The notes under the pieces are model-generated. The model had not been told where the DNA came from, ran no database searches, and saw only the letters and a program-made list of their open reading frames with translations. Source: Trichomonas vaginalis G3 (Eukaryota > Parabasalia > Trichomonadida > Trichomonadidae). From it: a stretch of 64,000 nucleotides of DNA. Positions 9,772-20,767 of this stretch are shown piece by piece. The stretch spans positions 5,154,252 through 5,218,251 of the forward strand of contig NC_067207.1 in the NCBI RefSeq assembly GCF_026262505.1, given 5' to 3'. Position numbers and translations under genes: made by a program. Every line of letters begins with the position of its first letter. Position 1 is the first letter of the stretch.

Positions 9772-12144
9772 TTATTTGTTTATGCCAAAGAGATTCAGTT
9801 CTTTTTCCAGAGCTTGAGATATTTTTCGTATTTCATCGATTTCCTTATATTGTTTGTAATTCTCATAGAACTTTCTAATTTCTTGTAGAGATCCCCAAAA
9901 CTGCGGAATTCTTGGTGATTCCTTAATTTTGCTTTCTTCGAAGCAGAAATAAAGAATTTCATTAAGTTCGTATATAAAGGAGTCATCATATTCTCGTGAT
10001 CCGAAATTCTCTTTGAAAACAAATTCTTTTACAATTTTGTATAGAATATCTTTGATTATTTCTGGATTTCTGTTCTCTTCATCATCCCAACAAAAACAAA
10101 TAGGATAAATCAATTCTGTGAACAATTTTTGCTGATAAGGAAGCAATTTCTTCAAATTCTCTTCTTTTTGATACGTATCATCATATAATTTAGTTGCATC
10201 ACCGAATCTGTCCACATCTTTGAATATGTACTCTCCAGAAAGCAGTTTATACAAAGTGGAACCAAAAGAATACATCATCAAACCTGATTTCGTCAAATTT
10301 TCACGTTCTGGATATCTAAAAGGTACCACACAACAAAGAGTTCCAAGAGTTTTCAAGTCATTTTGGAAATCAATGAGGTGGCCATAGAAATCATTGTCAA
10401 TAACTAAATTATTAAAGGAAATGTCTGGATGATAGACATTATTCTCAACCAAAGTGATCATTTGTGATGCAAAGCTGCAAATTATCTTAAAATCAACAAG
10501 ACAACGCTTAACAGGGTCTTTTGGTAAAAAATCTTTCTCAATACAGTCTCTAAGATGAAATCCTGGTATGTAATCCATAATTGTGAAATAATCATTACCA
10601 AGTTTCTTGTTAATTTGTGTTTCACAGCAAAATTTACAAGATGAAATTATTTTTTCAAAATCTTTGCATTGATGATCCTCAAGATTGAATCTCTTGAGTG
10701 CATAATAACGTGGTGGATAAACGTCATTATCACGGCATAAATAAACTCCTGGTTTTTCATTATTTACATATCTCTTGAAATAATGCAAAATTGAGAACCC
10801 AGGATAACATTCTTCCTCTTTGATTGAATCGATGTTGACTTTGACATGGAAATTGTGAAGTTCTTTGTAAAAAATATCTTGAGAAACAAAATTTGAGTGA
10901 ATACAGACATTGTTCATATCAGCAGTTTGTACATAGTTGTGCACATACTTTATTGGCCAGATATTTTCGTTTGTTGCTGAATTTAGAAGATTTTGAAAAT
11001 GTTGGATGATTTCCATGGGCCATTTGATTTGGAATGCGTATTGCTGCTGCTTAACCTTCTTAATGAACTCAAAATATGTATCAGGATTGTAATAATTTGA
11101 ATATCCATCAAAAACTTTGATTTTGCTATTAACAATGAGTTCAATGATTCTATTTTCTACTTTTGCATTCATTTTACTGTTGCCAATTGACAATTCTTGA
11201 ATATTTTTCAGATTTTGTTCAATAAAATTAATTATTTTAATTAATTGGAACAATTTGAGATCCCAATTAGAAATACCAAGTCCTCTTAACACATTCCCAT
11301 GTTTCTCCATGTAATCCATGAATTTATCAAAATAATTATTCGAATATGGACAATTATTCATAGAAAGCAGTTGTAAACAGTTCATTTTGTCCAACAATTC
11401 AAAGAACATGTCAGAAAGTTGATTTCCATCAAAAATGAGTTGTTTTATTGAATCCAAGTTATCAAAAGTGAATTTTTGCTCAGTAAATTGAATATCGTAC
11501 TGAATGTTGATGACCTTAATTGAAATTTGATTATTAGAAGAACCGATTTTTGATAAAATGTAATAAAAATGTGAAGTCTTTATGTTTTTGAATGTGTACT
11601 CGTTTATTTTTGTCTTGACATCATTGAGCATATTAAATTTCTGGTCAATTTCTTTAAATGAGTCTTCATTTGATAAAAATTTTTTGAAATCAATTGTAAT
11701 TTTTAATTTTTCAACTCTCTCGTCGTTGATTGTAGCCTTAAGATTATTGTAACAATATTCGAAGTTGATAAAATCGACATCAAAGTAAATTGTATATTTA
11801 ATATCTGAAAGGAGATTAATGTTGTAGAGAGAATAATCTGAAACATAACATAATTCTAATTTTGTTATTTTCGTAAGCTCTAAGCAATCAGAGATCTCGT
11901 TTGATTGTTTCTCGTTAATAGAGTAATCAAAAACAAATGTCAGATAATCCATATTGTTATATATAATATATTTTAGTATTGGACTGAATAAATGGGACTC
12001 CGTAATGCATTTAAGGGAGATTTTTGTTGGTCTAAGCATAAAAAACTTAGCAATACGATACTTATCTTCTGCGGATAAACTACTGTCGATATTTTCCAGC
12101 TGATGATTGAGAGCTGAATGGAAAGGATAAACTGAATTTTTCAT
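9772..12144 (-). CDS. Atypical protein kinase with N-terminal repeat region
   Basis: A 790-residue protein starting at ATG 12144. About the first 440 residues are leucine/isoleucine-rich with degenerate leucine-rich-repeat character (e.g. LKNIQELSIGNSKMN, LQLLSMNNCPYS). The C-terminal part is a protein kinase domain: the ATP-site lysine in YYALKRF near residue 485, a catalytic loop YHPDISFNNLVID near 572 (HPD in place of HRD, Asp and Asn kept), a DFQ in place of DFG near 592, and YPERE in the position of APE. The change from DFG to DFQ keeps the metal-binding Asp, so activity is possible but unproven. Substrate and pathway are unknown. The combination of an LRR-like region and a kinase suggests ligand- or partner-gated signalling, which is inference. 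Confidence 0.8.
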   Translation of the reverse strand: MKNSVYPFHSALNHQLENIDSSLSAEDKYRIAKFFMLRPTKISLKCITESHLFSPILKYIIYNNMDYLTFVFDYSINEKQSNEISDCLELTKITKLELCYVSDYSLYNINLLSDIKYTIYFDVDFINFEYCYNNLKATINDERVEKLKITIDFKKFLSNEDSFKEIDQKFNMLNDVKTKINEYTFKNIKTSHFYYILSKIGSSNNQISIKVINIQYDIQFTEQKFTFDNLDSIKQLIFDGNQLSDMFFELLDKMNCLQLLSMNNCPYSNNYFDKFMDYMEKHGNVLRGLGISNWDLKLFQLIKIINFIEQNLKNIQELSIGNSKMNAKVENRIIELIVNSKIKVFDGYSNYYNPDTYFEFIKKVKQQQYAFQIKWPMEIIQHFQNLLNSATNENIWPIKYVHNYVQTADMNNVCIHSNFVSQDIFYKELHNFHVKVNIDSIKEEECYPGFSILHYFKRYVNNEKPGVYLCRDNDVYPPRYYALKRFNLEDHQCKDFEKIISSCKFCCETQINKKLGNDYFTIMDYIPGFHLRDCIEKDFLPKDPVKRCLVDFKIICSFASQMITLVENNVYHPDISFNNLVIDNDFYGHLIDFQNDLKTLGTLCCVVPFRYPERENLTKSGLMMYSFGSTLYKLLSGEYIFKDVDRFGDATKLYDDTYQKEENLKKLLPYQQKLFTELIYPICFCWDDEENRNPEIIKDILYKIVKEFVFKENFGSREYDDSFIYELNEILYFCFEESKIKESPRIPQFWGSLQEIRKFYENYKQYKEIDEIRKISQALEKELNLFGINK

Positions 12145-12366
12145 TATTAAAAATTTTGACTTCCTAAAAAAATCAGTATTTCATGTAATGTTTTTAAAAT
12201 GCTTAACGCAATCTTCTACTGTAGCAGATGATTTTAGTTTAATTTTTTTTTCATTTCACAAATCACAATTGATTCTAATATCGCATTTTAAAATGGCTTA
12301 ATTATTAAGGTAATGATTTTATTTCGCAAATATAACAAAATAACAAAAAAAATAAAAATAAAAATT

Positions 12367-13380
12367 TCATTGTTTGAAGAAATATCCAAAAGGAGATAAT
12401 AAAACTCTAATTGTAACTGCAATGAAGAAAATTATAAAACAGAATATAGAAGTAAATAGATCTTCTTTGACATTAGCAGCAATTTCTTCTTCTTCGAGTG
12501 AACTCAACAGTCTAATACTATATATTGTAGCTTCTTCATTCATCCATTTAATGTCTTTTGGTTTTTCTATCATTGAAAAGTCACCGCGAGTAATATGATG
12601 TCGATATAACAAAACTTCATCAATAACAGGTAAAATCATTGGGAACCACATAGAATAAAATTGATATGCCCATACTTCTTTGTCGAATGTAGCCGCAAAC
12701 ACTACAATATTCATGATAAAAAGCAATACATTTTCGATATGAATGTATTTAAATGGTAAGTTTATGTGCCACATATGAGCTAGGTAAGTGAATAGAATTG
12801 TAACAATTCCTTGGAATAATGATGTAAATCCGGCAACAATTGATAAAAATAAAATTATTGGTAAGGAAATAAACCATATTAGCATATTATATCGATATTT
12901 CATACCTGTTAGTTTTGTAACCATGAAAAGAAATATGCACGAGCTTGCTATTGTATCACACGGAAAATTATATTGTAATGAAGCTTCATCGTTGAGGGAA
13001 ATGCAGGGTCCATCCTGCTTAATCAATGAAGAAATAGGTGTTACTAAAGTATATGAATAAAGTGTTTGATGAAATAAAGAAAGTAAGCTAAGTCTGATAA
13101 TTGAATAGATTCTTGATGCCTTCTGGAATTGTCCGAAGCGAAATATAGTAGGAAATATAATCAAAAGTACAAATATTAGGTAGATCAGTGGAAAAGGTTC
13201 AGACCAGCCTAATGTTGGTGTATAAAACTGTGAGCATTTGTCCAAAATCTTATTATTGAGATAGCATCTATTTAAAAATGAGTCTCCGAGATTATTCCAA
13301 TAAGTATCCCGAGGGTCATTTGCTTCATTAGGATTCATAGAAAAAAGAAATTGAAAAAAATGCCATGACGAGTAAACCAT
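12367..13380 (-). CDS. Polytopic membrane protein, possibly degenerate PAP2-like
   Basis: A 337-residue protein starting at ATG 13380 with about eight hydrophobic segments (e.g. PLIYLIFVLLIIFPTIF, MLIWFISLPIILFLSI, VLLFIMNIVVFAA and a C-terminal IFCFIIFFIAVTIRVLL). Two segments sit where PAP2 phosphatase motifs would be: FPCDTIASS in the place of PSGH, and AGFTSLFQGIV in the place of the histidine-containing third motif. The catalytic histidines are absent, so if this is a PAP2-fold protein it is not a conventional phosphatase. It may equally be an unrelated trichomonad membrane protein. No signal peptide is separate from the first membrane segment. Confidence 0.7.
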   Translation of the reverse strand: MVYSSWHFFQFLFSMNPNEANDPRDTYWNNLGDSFLNRCYLNNKILDKCSQFYTPTLGWSEPFPLIYLIFVLLIIFPTIFRFGQFQKASRIYSIIRLSLLSLFHQTLYSYTLVTPISSLIKQDGPCISLNDEASLQYNFPCDTIASSCIFLFMVTKLTGMKYRYNMLIWFISLPIILFLSIVAGFTSLFQGIVTILFTYLAHMWHINLPFKYIHIENVLLFIMNIVVFAATFDKEVWAYQFYSMWFPMILPVIDEVLLYRHHITRGDFSMIEKPKDIKWMNEEATIYSIRLLSSLEEEEIAANVKEDLFTSIFCFIIFFIAVTIRVLLSPFGYFFKQ

Positions 13381-15288
13381 TAAAGTATAATGTTTGACCT
13401 TTTATACCGTTTGTTAAATGAAATGTATGGCTTTCTGTCAGCTTTTGTACTGTATTGGATAAAATCAACAATATTTTTTATAGATATGTAAATACAAATA
13501 TCAGTGTTAGTATATTGGTACATAATTTTACCATTAATATGCAATTTTATGTATATTTTCAGAATTTTATTGAAGAAAAAACAGAAATGAGCTCTTAACC
13601 TTCAAGATTTCTTCTTCAAATGCTCATTCTGATACTATGTATTGAAAATAGAGAGTCATTGTTACAATAAAGGACTTCGCGCCAATAAAATACACTCAAT
13701 TTTCAGAGAGATATCGGTTACTCTTTCACTAGATTTTCATCTCAATTCAATATTTAATTAAATTAGATAAGTCTCATAATTTCGAAAATCTTAAATCAGG
13801 CAAGCATATCTTGTTATTTTAAGTTCTATTGAGGTGAATATAGTTTGGGGATCTATAGTGTGAAAAAACAAACTTACAACATTTCTTTATGCGAAAATCT
13901 GGAAATTCATACAGAAAGATGGTCATGGAGCTATCATTCTTCATCATGAATAATATTACAACAAAAAAGAAATAGCCAATGCAGTATAAAGAGCAGTTTG
14001 TCCAACTACATCTTTTTCATCGATCTTGATGGCGAACTGAATTAATATATTTGATTTCAAATCTGTGGCAAAGGTCTGATTGAAAAACCTTCACCTTGAT
14101 TTTTGGGCAAATCCTGCTAAAATTAAATTTCAAACCGAAATTTTCGTTCAAAACAAAATTGATACAAACTTTCTGTTTTTAAGGATACCCTTACATTGCG
14201 TAGTTAGAAAGAGAATATGATATTGTCATGATTGCTAAAGTTTTAGGCTCCAGAAATGAATATACATCAAACTGAAACAATTGATAAATTGAATGAACTT
14301 TTGAGAGGTTCTCAAATAAAAAAAATTATCTAATTTTTTACAATATTACTATTATTTTATCCACATATGTATATATAGTAATTTGAGAAAACTTTTAGGA
14401 AAAAATAAGTTTAATAAAAATCTGAATTTTACTTGTTGTGGGATTGTTATTAATTGACACTCCAGACGTATTACTAATAGTTATGCGTATGCAATTAAAG
14501 TATTTCTGATGGACAAAATGTGAGATTTATATCAGATAATTCATTTCTACTATTAAATTATTCATTTATGAGTTTGCACTTATTCGCACTAAATAAATAA
14601 CTATTAAAAATTGTTTTAATTAATTGACACCATATAATAGAGTGAATTTTGTTTGATCAAACAACAATAGATGATAGATATAAAGCCAAGAAACTTGCTA
14701 TTAATATGCTCTACTTGCTATTTCAATGTAAGTATGATATTTTCTAAATGTTTCGTTCAGATAACTTAGATATATTAGTCAAAATTTGAAATTTTTATAG
14801 CACATATATTAAAAATAATTATTATTCATAAAAGATTAATGAAATAGTAAAAAAAATCAATCAAATTATAAAAATACAACATATGGTTTTTTATGGTTGT
14901 CTCATAATAGCATTTCATGAGAAAAAATATAATACTATTTATTTTTGCATAGTTCAATTTTTTTAAATAATGCAAGATATCCCGCCATTAGTTTTCATGA
15001 AATAATCCAAAAATCAGCATACACTTGAGAACATAGCAGCTCTACATGTTTTCGCTATTTATTTTCCAATAATATGAGGGGTTCACGGGATAAAGCTTCA
15101 TTAAGCATAATTGATTACAATATCATCATATATATACCGAACATATAACAAATGGGATATTTGTATACTAAAATAAAAAAGGAGCAAATTATATAATTTT
15201 TGTCATGCTACTTATAGGTTCAAAAATCTTATAATATAAAAATATTTTCAAATACAAAGAAAATATGTGTTTATTTCAAATTTGAAAA
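13381..15288. other. Long intergenic region with an ankyrin-gene remnant
   Basis: About 1.9 kb of AT-rich DNA. Apart from the ankyrin-like remnant listed separately near 13.9-14.1 kb, I see no intact gene, RNA gene or inverted-end element. The block GTAAGGGTATCCTTAAA (read on the minus strand at about 14178-14194) recurs at 19365-19381. Confidence 0.5.
13930..14060 (-). pseudogene. Ankyrin-repeat gene remnant
   Basis: On the minus strand this stretch reads as a piece of an ankyrin repeat, including IDEKDVVGQTALYTAL, which matches the usual end of one repeat and start of the next (xxIDxKDxxGxTALYxA). The frame does not continue into a full gene on either side. It is best seen as a decayed member of the same family as the gene at 235-1422. 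Confidence 0.5.
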
Positions 15289-16656
15289 TTAGATATCTTG
15301 TGGGGTCCACTTTCCTCCTCTGTAATCACCTGTAGGGTTATCCTTAGGAAATCTTTTTGCATTTCTTGCCTTGTTGATCTCTTTTCTTGTTTCTGGTGTA
15401 GCTTTCTTTTGATTTCTGGATTTATTTTTCTCATATTCAAGTTTTTGGAGTTCGCGGATTGAAGGAGATATTTGGTAATTATTGACACGATTGTATATTT
15501 CTTGTTTGCATTTCTCTCCTTCGTTTTTTTGTAAAATTGTAACAGCCGTACGCATTTCAAACGATTTTGCGTTGTTTCCTTTGGGACACTGAGTAAGCAT
15601 TGAGTGATGTATCGATTCATTTTGTTGTGTTTGAGCATTAGGATCAATTTCTGGAATCAACTTTGCGGCATCATCTGTAAAACGTTGAAATTGCTTCGCT
15701 AAATCAGGTTTTGTAAGTGGCTGAAACACAGGATATTCTTTGTCTTTTTCGTGAAGGCAATTTTCATGCCTTCCGATAAAATGATTTAATGTATTCTTCC
15801 ATAGGAAAATTTTTTTCGTTGTTTCAATTGGAAGCATGATAATAAAAGTGAACCACTTAATAACTTTCGAATATATCTGATGAAATACTTTTTCTTGGTG
15901 TTTTAATGGTCTTCCACGTTTCTTCGGCTCTTCTGCTTTAGATTTGATTGGGAATGCTGGCTGTGATTCACTTTCTTTCTGTTGATTAACAGTTTCTTTT
16001 CCTGCTGCTTCTTTATATCCACCATTTTCAAGCTTTTCGAAAGCTCTGCCAACTGCACGTACACAATGACGAGGATCAAGTGTAATTTTAGCATTCGGAG
16101 CATATTGCTGGATGATGGCTTTCGTTTTATTGTCATTGTCATGAACCACTGTGGAAACATTTGTAAAGTCAAAATTTGACATCATCCTCTTTGTACATTC
16201 TGTTTCCATCATGTTGGATGGGCCTTCAAAGTCTCCTCCAGAGCTCTTTTTTATAACAGTTGTTTCACCAACAACTTTTCCACGGTTGTCCATCATTAAA
16301 CTTTGGCACGCTGTAGCATTTCTGCCAACATTATAATGCGAATCAGTGCTTAAAAATGTATCTTTCTTCATTGTTTGTTGAGCATTTTTAATAGATTGCT
16401 CTTTATATTCTAGTATTACCTTACCTATTTCTTTTTGATGACGGTAAAACTCTTTTTCACTCGGCACTTTAATATTGTTATCTTGAAATAAATTCCTTGC
16501 TCGAGTATAAGAGTCACCATTAACAATTACAGAAGCAGTCCAGTGTTTTGGATCGACTTCCTTTGGCGCATTCTTTTCTTGGGAGTTTTTTCTTGCTTCA
16601 ATTGATTTTTCGTTAGCTTCACGACTTTGTTGTTTGCGTCTGCTTGGTGGAGGCAT
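15289..16656 (-). CDS. Kolobok-like DDE transposase with AT-hook (intact frame)
   Basis: A 455-residue frame from ATG 16656 to the stop at 15289. The layout matches eukaryotic DDE transposases of the Kolobok-like type: LSTDSHYNVGRNA (candidate first Asp, D105), VVHDNDNKTK (D173/D175) followed by LDPRHCVRAVGRAFEK (a counterpart of the family's D-WH-K stretch), a His/Cys-containing IGRHENCLHEK region, and QTQQNESIHH (candidate Glu, E347) before a basic C-terminus. A KKRGRPLK AT-hook lies at 245-252 between the second Asp and the Glu. The N-terminus is very basic. I could not find terminal inverted repeats or TTAA duplications around it, so it may be an element with eroded ends or a host-kept copy. 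The frame has no stop or obvious break. The family name is inference from motif order. Confidence 0.68.
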   Translation of the reverse strand: MPPPSRRKQQSREANEKSIEARKNSQEKNAPKEVDPKHWTASVIVNGDSYTRARNLFQDNNIKVPSEKEFYRHQKEIGKVILEYKEQSIKNAQQTMKKDTFLSTDSHYNVGRNATACQSLMMDNRGKVVGETTVIKKSSGGDFEGPSNMMETECTKRMMSNFDFTNVSTVVHDNDNKTKAIIQQYAPNAKITLDPRHCVRAVGRAFEKLENGGYKEAAGKETVNQQKESESQPAFPIKSKAEEPKKRGRPLKHQEKVFHQIYSKVIKWFTFIIMLPIETTKKIFLWKNTLNHFIGRHENCLHEKDKEYPVFQPLTKPDLAKQFQRFTDDAAKLIPEIDPNAQTQQNESIHHSMLTQCPKGNNAKSFEMRTAVTILQKNEGEKCKQEIYNRVNNYQISPSIRELQKLEYEKNKSRNQKKATPETRKEINKARNAKRFPKDNPTGDYRGGKWTPQDI

Positions 16657-17198
16657 ATTACGTAAATGGTCGGCAAAAAATGTAATAAACGTAGTGAATA
16701 ATTAAAAAGATTGCTTTATATAACAAATATAATCATTTTTTCCTTAGAAATCCCATTATTTGCATAACAATATTTAAAAATATTTTTTTGATATAGTTTA
16801 CAGTCACATCAATATGAACTATATTAAACTATCAGAAACTTATGTATGTTATTAGTAAAGTTGAAATTTTTATCATATTTACACATTAAATTTAATTTTC
16901 ATGCATATTTAAGTTTTTTTCAACACAATCTTGTATTGTTAGTACCGACAATATGAAAGAAAGTTATACTGTATTTAATTTTAGCAATAAACAAAAAAAT
17001 CTAAATTATATCTTTAGATACTAGGATTGATTTAATGACTAAGAACGTTTTTATCAATAATACCATGATTCATAACATATAGACATAACCTAAATATACC
17101 AAAGCATTTCTACTTGGAACTAGCGCATCGCCAAAATAATGGGTCAATATTCATTTGACGTAATGCTGATCGAGAGAAGTCTTTATATATAAGCCTTA
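16657..17198. other. Spacer upstream of the transposase frame, nothing recognised
   Basis: About 540 bases of AT-rich DNA. I looked for inverted repeats matching the other side of the transposase gene and found none. Confidence 0.45.
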
Positions 17199-17203
17199 TC
17201 ACA
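17199..17203 (+). promoter_or_regulatory. Possible Trichomonas-type initiator (TCACA)
   Basis: TCACA lies immediately before the ATG at 17204. It fits the TCAY(T/A) initiator consensus and would give a 5' leader of about three bases. With such a short motif a chance match is possible. Confidence 0.35.
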
Positions 17204-17398
17204 ATGCCACGAATGCACCCAGCTGCAGGCGTGTCTTGTTTAACATTCATTCCTATATATGATGGAACATTAATCAATAATCATGGAAGTATCACTTTTC
17301 AAATAACATCATTGTTAAATGAAAGAAAATTGTATGCAAAATTACATTTTGGTAATGGTGAGACGCAATATGTTGAAGTATATATCATTATTATTTAA
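17204..17398 (+). CDS. Small hypothetical protein
   Basis: A 64-residue frame (starts MPRMHPAAGVSCLTFIP, ends VEVYIIII) preceded directly by an initiator-like TCACA. Codon use looks reasonable, but the frame is short and I do not recognise the protein. It has no signal peptide. The presence of a well-placed initiator is the main argument that it is real. Confidence 0.35.
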   Translation: MPRMHPAAGVSCLTFIPIYDGTLINNHGSITFQITSLLNERKLYAKLHFGNGETQYVEVYIIII

Positions 17399-19413
17399 TA
17401 TACAAACAAACTCTAGTACAAAATTGTATTAATTCAACTTTCATGTCTAATATAAAAACTTTTTTTAAAAAAAAGAGATATAATCGTGTATAATATGAGA
17501 AAAATGAATATCAATACAAAATAAAATATCAATTAGCTATTGCTGATGACATATCATGAATATTGATCATTTGATTTGATTAATTTTGATAAATATTAGG
17601 CTTTTTGCTAGTTACATATTACAATAAGGCTTTTAAATGGATATTTATTGATATGAGCTTATTTCAAAATGACAGTCTTTGATTTATCCACTAATAAGAT
17701 TTGATGTCACAAAAATCTAGATTTTGGGGCATAAAAACCTAACACCAAATCATAACTTCTGTGCATATACTAAATTGAGTACAGAAATATGTTAATTTTC
17801 AGTATTTTTAGAAGAATTCTTATTATCCTTCAAAAAGTCAGTATTTCTGCTGTAATTTTCTACAACATTGTAGTTATTGCACTTTGTCTATGGATTTGTA
17901 TATATGTTATATATAAATTATATATCTAAACTGCCCATAAGTGCAATTTTTATATAAATTGTTTATTTCTTTAACAATTTCATATGAAATATGCTTTTTT
18001 AAGCGTATCAAAGCTGTGTTCTTAATGTGCATGGATATATCAAGAAAAATGTCGAAAAAAAATGTGAATTCACAAATTCACTGAATTTTCACCGTTTTTT
18101 GAATTTTGCTACAGCACTAATATTAAATAATACTAAAATCTTCTGTCTTTGTAAAAGAATAAATTCTGACAAAAAGTGCTCGTTTAAATTTAATGATCAT
18201 CTGTATGACTAAGTGGTAAAAAGTGTTTATGACCAAAAAGGGTTACATGCTTAGTCTATTTTTCTGACAGGATACTCTAGATTTACATGATCTCTATTTC
18301 ATATCTCCGTTTTTAGATTCTTCGACAGATTTTATGATAGAAAACCAAGATTAACAAATTTCCGGTATGTTAATGAAGAAATCTGCAGCTACCCTCAATA
18401 TTATTTCAATAATCAGTATCGTTTCTCTTACAATTTATTTTTTCTCAATAATTTAACAAGAAATAACAATACACACTTGGTTTTACGTATAAAAGCTAAG
18501 TGTCGAACTTAATCAACTTTACTTACTTAGCAAATGAATATTTTTGTGGTTGCGAGTTCTGAATGCTGAAGTTTTAGATTTCTCTATAAATGATATCATT
18601 GCACTTACAATGTTGTTCCAGCCTATCGCATAAATCATAGAAAATCCAAAAAAAAAATATAAAGAAAATTCATGTCATGAAGTTCAAAAAATACCGTGTA
18701 ACATTAAAATTTGTTATGCATAATACATTTTAGCTATTATTGATTTTTTTTAATTTTCGAGAAATTGAATGGTGAGTCCGATAGAGAAATTTTTAAAAAT
18801 CCTAGTCCCTCATAGAAGTAATTTCCCTCGTCTCCCATACTTCCAAATGTATGCATATGACATAAACTTTTATGCATTACACAAATGGCCAATAATATCT
18901 ATAGAGTAAAAAATTAGAAATTTAATTTTTTTATATGATAGTTATATTTCAGATTTGCGAGCGTAACTTTTTTCTCCATGGCATACTTGTTTTAAGAGCA
19001 AATGATCAAAATCGTCCTTCAATTATTGAAGGAGCTGATATCTTTTGAAAATTGAATTGAAAGGGTATTCAATTTTCAAATTTCCTCTCAATTTTGGAAA
19101 CATATCAACTCTATGAATTAACAATTATGTGCCTTCACAGTTTATCAGTCATATAAGGTGCTTATAAAGAAAAAAGTTGCGCTCGCAAAATATGTTTTTA
19201 TATAGATTTCACATAAAATAATTATGTAATTTCTAAAAAGAATATTTTTGTTCTTGAATATTAAAGTGTATTGTAGTTTAAAAAGTTTTAAATATGTTGC
19301 TAAAATTTCAGGTTTATAGCTCATGTCTAGCATGACTTCTTCGTATGCGCAAAAAATCTGACACGTAAGGGTATCCTTAAATGGTTTACATATTGTCATC
19401 TAGGTATCCTTAA
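17399..19413. other. Long sparse intergenic region
   Basis: About 2 kb of AT-rich DNA with no gene I can support. Short frames here start at GTG or lack family signals. Small hairpins (CCTTCAATTATTGAAGG and TTTGAAAATTGAAT paired with ATTCAATTTTCAAA, about 19016-19080) are present. The block GGTATCCTTAAA occurs twice at 19370-19415 and once, inverted, near 14.18 kb. Confidence 0.45.
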
Positions 19414-20712
19414 ATGGGTTCGAGCAGCTCTTGCTCCAAAATATCTCCAGAAAGTATTTCATCCCCATATGAATATATCTCTGATTTAGAAGATTCATAT
19501 TCTAATTCCAAAGCTATTAAGATGGAACCAATCAAATTTTCACACCAGTAGCGTAAAAAGGTTATTGTTCCTAAATGTGTTTGGTTTAAAAAATTTGAAA
19601 TCAAATACACATTCCCAATCATACCAATATGCTGTGATGGAGAAAATTTTGACTTTATTGTTGGTTGTGACTATTATTTCATTAACAATAACAATGAAAT
19701 AGGATATTTAAAGCTTACGTATGAAGAAAATGATAGTATAACTCCAAAGGTCGAGCATGAATCAGTCCGAAAAGTTAATGAAGCTAATTTAGTTGAAAAA
19801 AGGATGTTAAAGATTGCAAATCTGTTGCGTAATCCAATATCAGAATCATTAGCATCACAAATTCAAGATTTGAACTGCGATCTTCCAAAATTTTTCGAAT
19901 TTAAGAAGAATTTACTTAACGACAACGATATAACATATGTTCCAAAAGGTACCAAATGTACACTCTCATTTGCTGAGACAATTATTTGTATGGGAGGGAA
20001 ACCTCCTCGAATCATTCCGAAGAATCCTAATAATTCATGTGTATACCAAGTAAATAGCAATAATGAGCAACTCAATTCCAAAGAAAAACAATCCTATAAT
20101 CGAATATTAAAGAAATCTGATAATAAATATCAAAAAATTAATGAAATTCAAGAAATTCAAAATTTGGATGAGGAAAATGATCAAAAGTGGGTGTATCAAG
20201 ATTATGATCATTCGTACGATCCAATACCAAAAATTAACAATGATTACATTTATTATTTTGAAAACAAAAGCCAGAAAAAGGAAATAGGATTGAATGACGA
20301 ATACTATTATCCTGTCATTGCATTTCGCGGTGTATACAGCGATCGTGTGTTCTTTTTCTATGGCCCAAGTCTCTTTGTAGTTTCAAATACAAAACAAATT
20401 GCTGATGCACAAATGTTTGTCTCTCGATATTCTTACGGTCCTTTCTACTTGAGTTCTGAATTTAGATCTCCATCGAACAGAAGAGAGAAAAAACTTGTTC
20501 GACAAATGAAGAAGTTTTTCAAGAAAGACTGTATATATCAACAAAATCCAGCAATCTACCCCAACATTGCAGAATCTGGATTATCCGCATATGGAATTGA
20601 CACAGCAGCTTATTACATTTATGATTTTGTTCCTATGGGTGATGTTATAAATACAAAACAAATTGTTGAGGATTTTATAAATTCCAGATTAACCCTTACT
20701 CGGGCTTTGTAA
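19414..20712 (+). pseudogene. Unrecognised gene with one in-frame stop
   Basis: From ATG 19414 one reading frame runs for 432 codons to the TAA/TAG region at 20712, broken only by a TAG at 19549-19551 (codon 46). Downstream of the stop, an ATG at 19804 would still give a 302-residue protein. The start MGSSSSCSK fits an N-myristoylation signal. The C-terminal half (EYYYPVIAFRGVYSDRVFFF, YGPFYLSSEFRSPS, SAYGIDTAAYYIYDFVPMG) looks like a folded domain but I do not recognise it. Possible readings are a recently dead gene, a gene starting at 19804, stop read-through, or a sequencing error. I saw no initiator directly before either ATG. Confidence 0.55.
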
Positions 20713-20767
20713 TTATCTATCACTTTGTTGATTTTATTTTAAACTTTTTTTTTAATCTAATGTGTGT

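Noticed and set aside
14178-14194. 17-base block shared (inverted) with 19365-19381 as part of a mobile element
   Set aside because: Similarity stops at the 17 bases and no ends or duplications were found; recorded only as a short repeat.
18027-18212. 61-codon frame
   Set aside because: Begins with GTG, lacks initiator and family signal.
19145-19399. 84-codon minus-strand frame
   Set aside because: Has an ATG but low-complexity content and no relative I recognise; its first codons fall in the short repeated GGTATCCTTAAA block.
19414-19435. GGTTCGAGC as a tRNA B-box
   Set aside because: No A-box, no acceptor stem and it lies in a protein-like frame.
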